55,083 bases of DNA from Bacillota bacterium (GCA_012840225.1 DULU01000063.1:1-55083), one strand, 5' to 3'; shown: positions 45,865 through 53,798, numbered from the stretch's first letter. The notes: generated by a model from the letters alone, not told the origin. A program made the numbers and translations.

Positions 45865-47081
45865 TGGCCGGCTGGCAGCTGATCAGCTTTTTGATTGTCG
45901 CCGGAGGCATCATTGCCTACCTTGGCGACAGGATCGGCCAGAAAGTCGGGCGCAGGCGGCTATCCCTTTTCGGCCTGAGACCGAAATACTCTTCCATCAT
46001 TATCACTGTCGTCACTGGCATCCTGATTTCCACCGCTTCCATCAGCCTTTTGATGGCCGCCTCCCGCGATGTGCGCCATGCCCTGTTCAGCATGAAAACC
46101 ATCCAGGATGAGCTGAAAAGGAACAGGGAGACCATGCAGGAGAGCCTGCGCCAGCTGCAAAGTCTCGAGGAGGTGGTGGCCGAGCAGAAAGTGAGCCTGG
46201 CGGCCATTGAGAGAGCCCGCCTGGAAGCTGTGCGCCAGCGTGATCACGCCCAAAAGCAAAACGATGAGCTCCAGGCGGAGTATGAGCGGGCGGGAGCCGA
46301 GTTGGAGAAACTGCAGGCGGATCTGGAGGACTGGAAGAAGCGGGTGGCCGAGCTGAGAGAGCTCAGCACCGAGCTGGAAGACAGTGTGGCCAGGATGCAG
46401 CGCACCGAGGAAGGCCTGCGCCGGGAAATAGCCCAGCTGACCGAGGAGTATTTACACCTGGAAGGTCAGATGCGCACCGGCAGCTTTATTTTCCAGAAAG
46501 ATGAAATTGTGGCGGCGGCGGTGATCGAAGGCGGGAGGGCTCAGGAGCGCATTGAGGAAGATCTGTTGGCTTTGCTGGAAGAGGCGGATAAAAAAGCATA
46601 TAGCCGCGGTGCCCGCATCGAAGGCAAAGAGCGGGCTCTCGCTTTGTCCGAAGACGCCTACTTCTTTGATGCCGTCAATGTGCTGAAACAAGGCAAAGGT
46701 CTCTGGGTGGTGCGAGCCGGCGCTGCCCGCAACACGGTTGCCGGCGAGCCCGTCATGGTCTATTTACATCTCTTTAAGAACGAGCGCATTTACCGGCAAG
46801 GCGATGTGATTCTCTCCACCGTTATAGATGGAGGACGATCCGACAGCGAGAAAGAGCTGCTCCAGCTCTTGCACCTGGTGAACAAGACCGTGATCGACAA
46901 GGGGATGATCACGGTCGACGGTGAAGTGGGCGAAGTGGATGGGGGACAGTTCATAGACGCTCTTCTCCAGCTGCAGCGCCTGGGAGGCCCGGCCCAGGTG
47001 GCGGCTATTGCCGCCAGGGATACTTATCTGGCTCAAGGACCTCTGCTCCTGCGACTGGAAGTGACCCCTGCTGCCGGCTGA
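45864..47081 (+). CDS. DUF3084 membrane-anchored coiled-coil protein
   Basis: A 405-residue protein. Two membrane helices lie at the N-terminus (about 5-22 and 45-68), joined by a basic loop (GDRIGQKVGRRRLSLFGLRP). A long coiled coil follows (about 75-200), then an alpha/beta C-terminal domain. This matches the DUF3084 family found in cyanobacteria and diderm Firmicutes, often next to LPS export genes. Function is unknown; the context suggests envelope tethering or regulation of LPS transport. It begins at an ATG overlapping the lptG stop (TGATGG) and ends the LPS block. Confidence 0.8.
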   Translation: MAGWQLISFLIVAGGIIAYLGDRIGQKVGRRRLSLFGLRPKYSSIIITVVTGILISTASISLLMAASRDVRHALFSMKTIQDELKRNRETMQESLRQLQSLEEVVAEQKVSLAAIERARLEAVRQRDHAQKQNDELQAEYERAGAELEKLQADLEDWKKRVAELRELSTELEDSVARMQRTEEGLRREIAQLTEEYLHLEGQMRTGSFIFQKDEIVAAAVIEGGRAQERIEEDLLALLEEADKKAYSRGARIEGKERALALSEDAYFFDAVNVLKQGKGLWVVRAGAARNTVAGEPVMVYLHLFKNERIYRQGDVILSTVIDGGRSDSEKELLQLLHLVNKTVIDKGMITVDGEVGEVDGGQFIDALLQLQRLGGPAQVAAIAARDTYLAQGPLLLRLEVTPAAG

Positions 47082-47151
47082 TCGCAAGCTGGATGGATGA
47101 GGAAGCCACGCCAGGAACTGCAAGTCTTCTAGCTGCAGGAATAATGTTCAC

Positions 47152-47203
47152 CGGCAGGGAAGGCTATAGCTGTAAGTTAAGTCCCGGGCTACCGAAGTTG
47201 CCG
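47152..47203 (+). promoter_or_regulatory. Possible structured leader
   Basis: Nested complementary segments CGGCA (47152-47156) with TGCCG (47199-47203) and GGGA (47157-47160) with TCCC (47182-47185) could fold into a small RNA domain ending 17 bases before the next start codon. It does not match a riboswitch class I know. No strong promoter is visible between it and the DUF3084 gene. Confidence 0.25.
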
Positions 47204-47220
47204 AAAAAAGGGGGAGAAGG

Positions 47221-47823
47221 ATGCCGGCGATGAGAACAGGGCCTAAGCGGCCGGCAAAAAAAGCTATCCCGGCGTCGACTGCTGTCGCCATTCTATACTT
47301 TATACTGTTGGTGTTGCTCGTCCCAGCTTGGTTTTTCCCGGCCACCAGTTTTGCCGAGGAGGCAGCCGCCGCTGTCACCGGAAGGGAGAGCAAGGTGGTC
47401 ATGACTGATGACAAGGCTGATGATAAAGCAATTACTCTCGACGAACTCCTCCGGCTCCTCGCCGGCATGGCGGAGGAGGTCGGTTCTGAGGAAAGCGGCG
47501 AGAGCACCAGGCGTTCAGCAGGAGTGCTTTTCAGTGAGTTGGCGAAGCTTAATGCCAAACGGCATCTTCTGGAGCAAGGGCAGTTGGTCGATGTGGACCG
47601 CTTACGTCTGTTGGGTGTGGGTGCCGGAGAGGTGAAAGAAGCCTCAGGCAGGGAGCAGCTCGCTGCAGCCCAAGCTGAAGCTGTTGCCGGAACCGAAGCC
47701 ACAGCCGGCATCAACCAATATCCAAGCATTGCCGCTTTATATCAACTGATCGACTTCAACGCCGTCAAAGATGGGAATTATGCAGCTGCTCTGGCCAAAG
47801 TGCGTTTGACCTTTAAATTTTAG
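47221..47823 (+). CDS. Small secreted or membrane-anchored protein, unknown
   Basis: 200 residues, unrecognised. A basic start is followed by one hydrophobic helix (about 20-45) ending in ATSFAEE, a plausible signal-peptidase site. The middle is helical and acidic with LDELLRLLAGMAEEVG, SELAKLNAKRHLLEQG and a Glu/Ala-rich stretch. The last 20 residues (AAALAKVRLTFKF) end in a short amphipathic strand closing in Phe, reminiscent of the last strand of outer-membrane barrels although the protein is too short to form one. A good ribosome-binding site (GGGGGAGAAGG) abuts ATG 47221. Followed by the rnpB promoter. Confidence 0.6.
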   Translation: MPAMRTGPKRPAKKAIPASTAVAILYFILLVLLVPAWFFPATSFAEEAAAAVTGRESKVVMTDDKADDKAITLDELLRLLAGMAEEVGSEESGESTRRSAGVLFSELAKLNAKRHLLEQGQLVDVDRLRLLGVGAGEVKEASGREQLAAAQAEAVAGTEATAGINQYPSIAALYQLIDFNAVKDGNYAAALAKVRLTFKF

Positions 47824-47858
47824 ACGGCAATTTACGTCAATTTTACCTGCTCATTCCC

Positions 47859-47887
47859 TTGACACCTGCTTCTTGCCATGACATAAT
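47859..47887 (+). promoter_or_regulatory. Promoter for rnpB
   Basis: TTGACA (47859-47864), 17 bases, CATAAT (47882-47887): near-consensus sigma-A. Transcription would start near 47894, about 68 bases before the predicted mature 5' end of RNase P RNA. It may also serve tRNA-Lys downstream, as no terminator separates them. Confidence 0.75.
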
Positions 47888-47961
47888 AACTGTTGTGCCG
47901 GCGCTAGACAGTGCTTGCGGGGTGCTATCAGGCGCTTGCACAAAGGTTTTGCCGCATTTTT

Positions 47962-48308
47962 GAAAGCACGACAGATGGTCGCTGGCAAATCACGGCTTGG
48001 CGCCGCTGATTTGCTAGAGGAAAGTCCGGACTCGGCTGTTCCGGTTTTCCGGGACAGAAAGTTGGTGCCCGTCGCAAGGCGGGGCGGAGCGATCCGACGG
48101 AGGCGAAAGGGTACCCTCTGGGGCCTGAGTAGCTATAAAAGGGCCATAGAGACGAGCTTGCCCGGCAACGGGCAAGGTGGAACGAGGTAACCCCCTCCAC
48201 CGAGCAACCCAAATTATGGTAGGGGCAGCCAGCAATGGCCGGTGAGCCGTAAGGCGAGCCGAGAGAGATGACCATCCTCGACAGAATCCGGCTTACCGTC
48301 GTGCTTTC
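47962..48308 (+). ncRNA. rnpB: RNase P RNA
   Basis: The catalytic RNA that trims tRNA 5' ends. The ends form an 11-base-pair P1 helix: GAAAGCACGAC (47962-47972) pairs perfectly with GTCGTGCTTTC (48298-48308). Universal core segments are present: GAGGAAAGTCCGGACTC (about 48016-48032), CATAGAGACGAG, CGAGCAACCCAAAT with GGTAGGGG, and ACAGAATCCGGCTTA just before the 3' end. The arrangement looks more like type A than the Bacillus type B, but this was judged by eye. Length (about 347) is normal. Confidence 0.93.
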
Positions 48309-48337
48309 ATTCATTGTGCAGCGCACCAACTGCATAA

Positions 48338-48413
48338 GAGCCCGTAGCTCAGGCGGTAGAGCACCGGACTTTTAATCCGGGTGTCCTGGGTTCGAGTCCC
48401 AGCGGGCTCACCA
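48338..48413 (+). tRNA. tRNA-Lys (anticodon UUU)
   Basis: A complete cloverleaf: acceptor GAGCCCG with CGGGCTC, D-arm, anticodon stem CCGGA/TCCGG with anticodon TTT at 48371-48373, T-stem CTGGG/CCCAG with TTCGAGT loop, and encoded CCA at 48411-48413. It lies 29 bases after rnpB and is followed at once by a terminator, so the two RNAs are probably co-transcribed and the tRNA is processed by its neighbour's product. Confidence 0.97.
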
Positions 48414-48414
48414 A

Positions 48415-48454
48415 AAAACCGCCAGGTAGACAGCTTGTGTCGCCTGGCGGTTTT
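48415..48454 (+). terminator. Intrinsic terminator after tRNA-Lys
   Basis: A 12-base-pair stem, AAAACCGCCAGG (48415-48426) with CCTGGCGGTTTT (48443-48454), enclosing a 16-base loop and ending in four T. The A-run on the other side means it could work in both directions. It marks the end of the conserved block and the start of the accessory region. Confidence 0.85.
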
Positions 48455-48544
48455 ACGTTTGATCGTCTCGGATCTAACGCCTATCTAATGACCATAAAAT
48501 GTATGTATCGCAGGATGTTTATAAAGCCATGGTGAAACAATAAT

Positions 48545-48564
48545 TTGCTTAGAGAATTAAGCAA
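48545..48564. promoter_or_regulatory. Inverted repeat upstream of a solute-binding protein gene
   Basis: TTGCTTA-GAGAAT-TAAGCAA is a perfect 7+7 inverted repeat 42 bases before the start codon at 48607. It could be an operator. The left arm resembles a weak -35 (TTGCTT) 17 bases before TATTAC, so repressor binding would block RNA polymerase. No regulator can be named; the AraC-type protein at 52701 is one candidate. Confidence 0.4.
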
Positions 48565-48606
48565 CGATATTACACCATCATACATGTAAATTGGGGAGGT
48601 AATGTC

Positions 48607-49983
48607 ATGAAAAGGTTATTTGTTATTATTCTGCTTTTGGTGTCTTTCGTGATCCAGGCGTCAGCCGCGGCTGCGGCAAAAACCAAGATTGTGGTGTTGG
48701 TGCGCAACAACCTGGGCGATATGCCTGAGGCAGTCGTGCAAGCGTTTGAACAAGCCAATGAGGATATTACCGTAGAATTAATTGAGACCACAATAGCAGA
48801 AATTGATCAAAAATTCCTTCTCATGGCGGCTTCAGGTCAGCCTTTAGATGTAATAATTAGTCTGAGTTTGGCCGGTTGGTGTAATTATGCAGCTAGAGGT
48901 ATGTTTCTGGATTTAGAGTCGTTTGTCGAACGCGACAAGGATACCCTTATTGCCAAAGGAGTACCTTCACAGATTCCGGCTCTTCTTAAGATGGGTGACA
49001 AGGTGACTAGCGTTGCTTATATGTTGTGGGCATCGTTCGTGACAAATTATAACGCCACCTATTTTGAGGAAGCTGGTTTACCACAGATTTCCCCGAACTG
49101 GCGTGAAACTAACTGGACTTGGGATGCCATGGTCGCAGCAGCGAAAAAGCTGTCACGATATAATGCCGACGGACGCCTGGCTCGAGCTGGTGTTGCTACC
49201 TATTATTCCGATATACATACGCAAAACTACACGCTTATGTGGGGAGGCGATCTATTCCCTCCCGAGACGTACAACGACAATATTGTCAGAGATGTGACTT
49301 TTTATACTCCTGAAAACCGTGTAGCGTTGTCTAATCTGGTCGCCTTGGCTACAGAGCATAAAGTTTCTAATCAGACGGCCTTGAGAGTGGGGTCGTTGAA
49401 CTTGGCGAACGGCTTGGCGGCCATGGAAATAATGCCTGGCGGCAACCTTACAACTCAAGCACCGAAAATGTATACTTATGGAGTAGCGCCGTATCCACTA
49501 ACACCTGTTCTTTCCCAGCGCATACCGTTAACAGCTTGGGTGCGTGCTGCCGCTATCTACTCTGAAAGTAAAAATGTCGAAGCCGCATGGCGCTTCATCA
49601 AATTTTTGATGACCGATGCATATGAGATTGGCGAGTTTGATCTAGGGGGCAGAAAAACCGGTTGGAATGAATATCGTGGTATTACTTATAAATCATGGCA
49701 GAATTATGCCCAATATTTGGCCAGAGAACTTAATCTGACTCATTCACCTGCAGTAATTGGTAATTTCCTGGCTGAAGGGATTGCTAGCTACACGCGGGTT
49801 ACCGCCGCGTCGAATGCTTTGATGGGAGGGGGCCAAACCATTCATTCTCCCAACGGACCTTTATTCGTATATCTACGCGATGCCCATGCCGGGAAGATTC
49901 CGGTGGAACAAGCGCTGTTACAAGCCGAGGCTGAAGCCCGCATCATCCTGAGCGATATTCATAAGGATCTCCAGCTAAAGTAG
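48607..49983 (+). CDS. Extracellular solute-binding protein, family 1 type
   Basis: A 458-residue periplasmic binding protein of an ABC sugar importer. The signal peptide (about 1-22) lacks a lipobox cysteine, so the protein should be soluble in a periplasm, as expected for a diderm cell. Typical cluster features include VVQAFEQANEDITVEL, MLWASFVTNYNATYFEEAGL, NWTWDAMVAAAKKLS and PLTAWVRAAAIYSESKNVEAAWRFIKFLM. GGGGAGG lies seven bases before ATG 48607. No permease or ATPase genes are nearby, so its partner transporter must be elsewhere. The last 59 codons are clearly duplicated as a fragment at 53603. A carbohydrate ligand is probable given the adjacent glycoside hydrolase. Confidence 0.88.
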   Translation: MKRLFVIILLLVSFVIQASAAAAAKTKIVVLVRNNLGDMPEAVVQAFEQANEDITVELIETTIAEIDQKFLLMAASGQPLDVIISLSLAGWCNYAARGMFLDLESFVERDKDTLIAKGVPSQIPALLKMGDKVTSVAYMLWASFVTNYNATYFEEAGLPQISPNWRETNWTWDAMVAAAKKLSRYNADGRLARAGVATYYSDIHTQNYTLMWGGDLFPPETYNDNIVRDVTFYTPENRVALSNLVALATEHKVSNQTALRVGSLNLANGLAAMEIMPGGNLTTQAPKMYTYGVAPYPLTPVLSQRIPLTAWVRAAAIYSESKNVEAAWRFIKFLMTDAYEIGEFDLGGRKTGWNEYRGITYKSWQNYAQYLARELNLTHSPAVIGNFLAEGIASYTRVTAASNALMGGGQTIHSPNGPLFVYLRDAHAGKIPVEQALLQAEAEARIILSDIHKDLQLK

Positions 49984-50011
49984 CCGGAAAATAAATAATG
50001 CCTATTTCCGG
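49984..50011 (+). other. Hairpin directly after the solute-binding protein stop
   Basis: CCGGAAA (49984-49990) pairs with TTTCCGG (50005-50011) around a 14-base AT-rich loop, beginning at the base after the stop codon. Without a T-run it is not a classical terminator. Such 3' hairpins often protect binding-protein mRNAs from decay. Confidence 0.4.
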
Positions 50012-50073
50012 TACTGATGCAAAACCATGATGCCGGCGATAGGCAGACGAGGTCTGATGTGCGCCGAATGAGC

Positions 50074-50101
50074 AGAGCCCCAGGTGGTAGCCTGGGGCTC
50101 T
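50074..50101 (+). terminator. Strong hairpin, probable terminator
   Basis: A perfect 11-base-pair GC-rich stem, AGAGCCCCAGG (50074-50084) with CCTGGGGCTCT (50091-50101), loop of six. The sequence after it (CTATGTGCGC) has few T, so termination may be inefficient. It lies between the solute-binding protein and the glycoside hydrolase. Confidence 0.5.
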
Positions 50102-50175
50102 CTATGTGCGCTAATGATATGTATGGCCTTTCTGCATATTGCGACATAGATAATGCCTTGCACTCATTAATTGTT

Positions 50176-50181
50176 TATAAT
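50176..50181 (+). promoter_or_regulatory. -10 element before the glycoside hydrolase
   Basis: TATAAT at 50176-50181, in an AT-rich tract, 52 bases before the start codon. No good -35 lies 16-18 bases upstream (ATGCCT), which would fit an activator-dependent promoter, for example one using the AraC-type regulator nearby. Confidence 0.4.
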
Positions 50182-50233
50182 GTCTTTGTGGGCGCATATG
50201 CGAAGGTGCCGATACACAGAAAGGGGATAGGTA

Positions 50234-52279
50234 ATGAGCGGTGGTAGAAAGTATATACCATATCCATTCTATTGGGACGATGTGCCGATCGACATCTCTT
50301 TCGTGTTTGAAAAGGAAAAGCCGGCGGGAAAACATGGGTTTCTGCAAGTCAACGGTGAGAACTTGGTATTTGCCGACGGCACCAAGGCCAGGTTCTGGGG
50401 AACCAACTTCAACAGCGGCCTGAATTTTCCCTCTTTTGATTTCGCTGAAAAGATTGCCAAAAGGTTGGCCAAGATAGGCATCAACCTGGTCAGGTTTCAT
50501 CAGTTGGATGCCGAGTGGGCCACGCCCAACATTTTCCAGTTCACCAAGGGGAAAAGAAAGGGCCACACGCTGGACTTCGATCCTGAGAGCATGAAGAGGC
50601 TCGACTACCTGATCTATTGCCTGAAGAATGAAGGCATATACATTTACCTGGACATGCTTACCTACAGGAAATTCAAAAGCGGCGACGGCATCGAGAAAGC
50701 CGAAGAACTGGATGATGCGGCGAGGCCATATTGCCTGTTCAACCGCAGGTTGATAGAGCTGCAGAAAAAGTTCAATTACGATCTGTGGAATCATATAAAT
50801 CCTTATACTGGTCTGGCCTATAAGGACGATCCGGCCATAGCTCTGACGGAAATAATCAATGAAGGGGACATGTTCAGCCGGGCGGTGAAAATACCCCGGT
50901 ATACGAAAGAACTCGACGACCTGTTTACCAAGTGGCTGCACGACAAAAACCTAGAGAAGCCGGCGGGCGATATCGCCTATCCTTCAGACAATCCAGTGAT
51001 CGTCCGGTTTCTCATGGATGTCCAGATGAGCTATTTCCGGGAGATGTACGACCACCTGAGAGAAATGGGAGTGAAAATTCCCATCACGGGCACCAATTGG
51101 GCTATCAATGCCGCCAACAGGAAAACTCAGGCAGTCACCGATTTCGACGACGGCCATATCTATTGGTACGGGTGGAAATGGAAAGAGAACGAAAAGGAGT
51201 TTATGAACGACCCGATGGTTACCCGGCCGGATACCATACTGCATGCTCTGTCGTTCCAGAGACAGGCGGGCAGGCCGTATTTCATATCGGAGTGGGACGA
51301 ACCGTGGCCAAACGAGTGGCGGGCCGAAAGCCCGGTATTCCTTGCCGCCGTTGGATCCCTGCAAAACTGGAGCGGTTTTGCCATACACACCTATTCCTAC
51401 TCGGCGTTAAAGGGTATACAGATCACCGGCAAAGAGGTAAGCTCACAAGCCATTGGGAGCGTGCCCTATAGGGAGGGGGTTTTCACCACCTGGAACGATC
51501 CGGCCAAATTCGGCCTGTTCTATCATAGTGCTCTTTTACTGCGCAGGAGCGATGTGAAAGAAGCCCAAAAATGCTTTGGTATCAAAATTGATGATATGAA
51601 CTTGATACCAAATGTCTCTCAGATCCCCGCCCTGAGCTTGATCAGCGAAAAGCATAAGGTAGGTATGGTTTTTGGCGAAAGTGGTGACCATGGCGGCAAT
51701 AACAGCAGTGGCGGCAGCTGCTGTTGCGGCGGCTGCGGGAATGACGGTATGGAACTTGTGCCGCCTGATAAAAAGTTGGTTGACAGCAGCATGGGCGAGA
51801 TAATATCCGATACCGGGGAACTATACCGGAACTGGGAACAGGGCTATGGCTGGATTGACGGTGGAAGAACCAAAGCCATATATGGCTTTACCGGTAAGGT
51901 CCCCAGAATAGAGTTGACGGGGGTGAGTTTCGCGGTAAAAAACGACTTTGCCACCATAGCCTTGAGCTCACTCACCGATAAGCCGATAAACTCATCCGAC
52001 AACCTCCTCCTGACCACTGTCGGCAGGTCGGAAAACACCGGCATGAAGTTCAATGAAGAGCACACTCTTCTGCTCGATGTCGGTCGTCCGCCGATTCTAA
52101 TTGAGGTGATAGAAGCGGAAATCAAGATAAAAACGGAAATTCCCAACCTCAAGGTGTGGGCGGTCAACGCCGAAGGATTTTTTGCCGGTGTTATCCCCTC
52201 CACATATGAAAACGGCATCTTGTCGTTCCGGGTGGGGGAGAAATTTCCGTCGCTTTACTATCTTATTCAGGCAGAGTGA
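50234..52279 (+). CDS. Cytoplasmic glycoside hydrolase, clan GH-A type
   Basis: A 681-residue protein without signal peptide. A TIM-barrel (about 30-400) shows clan GH-A features: KARFWGTNFNSGLNFPSFDF, LAKIGINLVRFHQLDAEW, the probable acid/base E210 in EIINEGD at the end of strand 4, and the probable nucleophile E353 in YFISEWDEPW at the end of strand 7. It resembles GH5-like proteins, but I cannot give a subfamily. The C-terminal part (about 510-680) is beta-rich. A Gly/Ser/Cys insert (about 484-505, with five Cys in a GSCCCGGCG segment) joins the two and is encoded by GGC/TGC-type repeats. It likely cleaves imported oligosaccharides inside the cell. ATG 50234 follows AAAGGGGATAGGT. Confidence 0.75.
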   Translation: MSGGRKYIPYPFYWDDVPIDISFVFEKEKPAGKHGFLQVNGENLVFADGTKARFWGTNFNSGLNFPSFDFAEKIAKRLAKIGINLVRFHQLDAEWATPNIFQFTKGKRKGHTLDFDPESMKRLDYLIYCLKNEGIYIYLDMLTYRKFKSGDGIEKAEELDDAARPYCLFNRRLIELQKKFNYDLWNHINPYTGLAYKDDPAIALTEIINEGDMFSRAVKIPRYTKELDDLFTKWLHDKNLEKPAGDIAYPSDNPVIVRFLMDVQMSYFREMYDHLREMGVKIPITGTNWAINAANRKTQAVTDFDDGHIYWYGWKWKENEKEFMNDPMVTRPDTILHALSFQRQAGRPYFISEWDEPWPNEWRAESPVFLAAVGSLQNWSGFAIHTYSYSALKGIQITGKEVSSQAIGSVPYREGVFTTWNDPAKFGLFYHSALLLRRSDVKEAQKCFGIKIDDMNLIPNVSQIPALSLISEKHKVGMVFGESGDHGGNNSSGGSCCCGGCGNDGMELVPPDKKLVDSSMGEIISDTGELYRNWEQGYGWIDGGRTKAIYGFTGKVPRIELTGVSFAVKNDFATIALSSLTDKPINSSDNLLLTTVGRSENTGMKFNEEHTLLLDVGRPPILIEVIEAEIKIKTEIPNLKVWAVNAEGFFAGVIPSTYENGILSFRVGEKFPSLYYLIQAE

Positions 52280-52338
52280 GCGGTTTCATATACTCGATTT
52301 CCATAATCATACCAGCGCCAGATGCTGAACACAAAAAC

Positions 52339-52363
52339 GGCGGCTCCTTTGCGGAGCCGCCGC
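52339..52363. terminator. Intrinsic terminator, probably bidirectional
   Basis: CGGCGGCTCC (52339-52348) pairs with GGAGCCGCCG (52354-52363), loop TTTGC. Five A before the stem give a T-run on the - strand; on the + strand the following CAGTTTC is weak. It therefore ends the - strand remnant that follows and perhaps the glycoside hydrolase. Confidence 0.75.
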
Positions 52364-52379
52364 AGTTTCATGCCACTTT

Positions 52380-52562
52380 TTATTTGGATTTGGATTGATA
52401 AAACTCATCGAGTAAAATGATGACCTCGCGAGCTATGTTTTCGGCAGCTGCTCTGGCGCTGATGGCTCCGGTGGCAAAGGAATTTAGATACTGGCTACAT
52501 ATGCTCATTGGCAGATAGTCGAAAGCGATCCATTCGTTGTAGGAAGAGATGTAGGACTCTCC
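52380..52562 (-). pseudogene. C-terminal remnant of a solute-binding protein gene
   Basis: On the - strand an open segment of about 60 codons ends in TAA (52382-52380). It reads like the C-terminus of a family-1 binding protein: ISSYNEWIAFDYLPMS, then FATGAISARAAAENIAREV and ILLDEFYQSKSK. No start codon or upstream domain exists; the frame is closed by a stop at 52619, and a hairpin (52591-52618) lies where the gene should continue. It keeps its own terminator (52339-52363). It differs in sequence from the other binding proteins here, so it came from another gene. Confidence 0.6.
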
Positions 52563-52590
52563 TTGATCGGCGCATATAACCGCAGAGCAA

Positions 52591-52625
52591 AAGGGTGCCT
52601 TGAAAACAGGGCACCCTTACTTTTT
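52591..52625. terminator. Hairpin with T-run upstream of the AraC-type gene
   Basis: AAGGGTGCC (52591-52599) pairs with GGCACCCTT (52610-52618), followed by ACTTTTT on the + strand; on the - strand the stem is followed by TTG and a few T. It insulates the regulator from upstream transcription. Confidence 0.65.
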
Positions 52626-52658
52626 CATCAACTGCCACCATTTCATTTAATAAAAGTA

Positions 52659-52664
52659 TATAAT
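52659..52664 (+). promoter_or_regulatory. -10 element of the AraC-type regulator gene
   Basis: TATAAT at 52659-52664, with no clear -35. Transcription near 52671 rules out the longest open frame (from 52563) as the translated form and supports a start at 52680 or later. Confidence 0.45.
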
Positions 52665-52700
52665 GGCCTTGATAGCAAAATGGGTCGTGAGGATATGGAT

Positions 52701-53603
52701 ATGGTCGATTACAGGGCGATTTACCGTCATATTCTCGAAGAACAGATTATGCCGGTGTTGTTGTCGCGCTCGCCCATATTCTGGCCTGGATTCAGCAATC
52801 TCCGGCTGGATACATCTCCATATGCCGGACCACGAAAGTTGGAGCAACACGATGTCATTGAAATCGTGCACATCACCAGCGGCCGGGCGCGGGTTTATTT
52901 TGAGAAGCATTATTGCATCGCCCACGCGGGGGATACATTTATCCTGCCGCATTTCATAGTGCACGACTTTGTCAGCGATATCTCGCCCGACTACAGTGCC
53001 GTTTGGATCGGCTGCCCTGAGGGTGATTATGCGTTACACTGTCAAAATAATAATAATTCATATAAGCCGCCACTTCTGAACGTACCCCCGACAAAGTACT
53101 CTAATGCCGCCTTAAGTCTCCTCATCAACCGCATCAAAAGCCATTCACCGTATATCGATGCCATAATCTGGGCTCTCCTCGTGGATTTTTTTTATGAGGT
53201 ATTGGAACTGTTGGCGGAGAAAGAGGCGCAGGATGAGCGGAATTATCAGGGTGAAATCCCCCTGACCCACCGCCTGGCTATACAAAATGTCTTGTTTGTC
53301 CTGAGACGGGACATGCATCAGGATATAAAACTGGAATCATTGGCGCAAAGAGTGGGATATACCAAAAATTACCTATGCTCGTTGTTTATGGCCGTCACCG
53401 GCGAAAGCATTTTCGGCTATCTGCGTCGCATCCGCCTGGAACGGGCAAAGGAGCTATTGCTTTACAGCAACAAACCTATTCGGGAGATAGCCGCCATGGT
53501 CGGATATAGTAACACTTCTAGCTTCAACCGGGCATTTAAAGGATACTTTAACATTTCTCCTCACATGCTGCGCGCCAACGGCACGCTGACCGGCAGCGAT
53601 TAA
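52701..53603 (+). CDS. AraC-family transcriptional regulator
   Basis: About 300 residues. An N-terminal cupin-like ligand domain (about 20-110; EIVHITSGRARVYFEKHYC, AGDTFILPHFIVHDF) is followed by a C-terminal double helix-turn-helix (about 205-295): IKLESLAQRVGYTKNYLCSL, then the family signature REIAAMVGYSNTSSFNRAFKGY and ISPHMLR. Such proteins usually activate sugar-use genes on binding a carbohydrate. ATG 52701 follows GAGG by eight bases; ATG 52680 and 52695 are alternatives. It probably controls the neighbouring binding protein and glycoside hydrolase genes. Its stop codon touches a binding-protein remnant. Confidence 0.9.
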   Translation: MVDYRAIYRHILEEQIMPVLLSRSPIFWPGFSNLRLDTSPYAGPRKLEQHDVIEIVHITSGRARVYFEKHYCIAHAGDTFILPHFIVHDFVSDISPDYSAVWIGCPEGDYALHCQNNNNSYKPPLLNVPPTKYSNAALSLLINRIKSHSPYIDAIIWALLVDFFYEVLELLAEKEAQDERNYQGEIPLTHRLAIQNVLFVLRRDMHQDIKLESLAQRVGYTKNYLCSLFMAVTGESIFGYLRRIRLERAKELLLYSNKPIREIAAMVGYSNTSSFNRAFKGYFNISPHMLRANGTLTGSD

Positions 53604-53782
53604 ACAGAGCTAATGCCCTGGTGGGTGGCGGTGATACTATTCATTTTCCGAGCGGACCGTTGTTCGTATATCTGCTTGATGCCCATGCAGGAAATATTTC
53701 GTTGGAGGAAGCTTTGCCGAAAGCTGAGACCGAAGCCCGCAACATCTTAAGCGATATTCATAAAGGGCTGCAGCTTAACTAA
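53603..53782 (+). pseudogene. C-terminal fragment of a duplicated solute-binding protein
   Basis: Beginning at the last base of the AraC stop codon, 59 codons and a stop read as the end of a binding protein. Blocks such as GPLFVYLLDAHAG and ILSDIHKGLQL match the C-terminus of the protein at 48607-49983 (my hand count is 41 identical of 59). No start codon, ribosome-binding site or upstream domain is present. It is a remnant of a paralogue cut by the recombination that brought or kept the AraC gene. Confidence 0.8.
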
Positions 53783-53798
53783 CACTGAGGTGCGAACA

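Noticed and set aside
47130-47210. Possible cyclic-di-GMP (GEMM) riboswitch before the small secreted protein
   Set aside because: A GGCTACCGAAGTTGCC segment recalls its 3' part, but the conserved CACAGGGCAAACC and GACGCAAAGCC elements are missing.
52563-52700. N-terminal extension of the AraC-type regulator by about 46 codons
   Set aside because: It would start before the probable promoter and inside a terminator hairpin, and its sequence is not protein-like.
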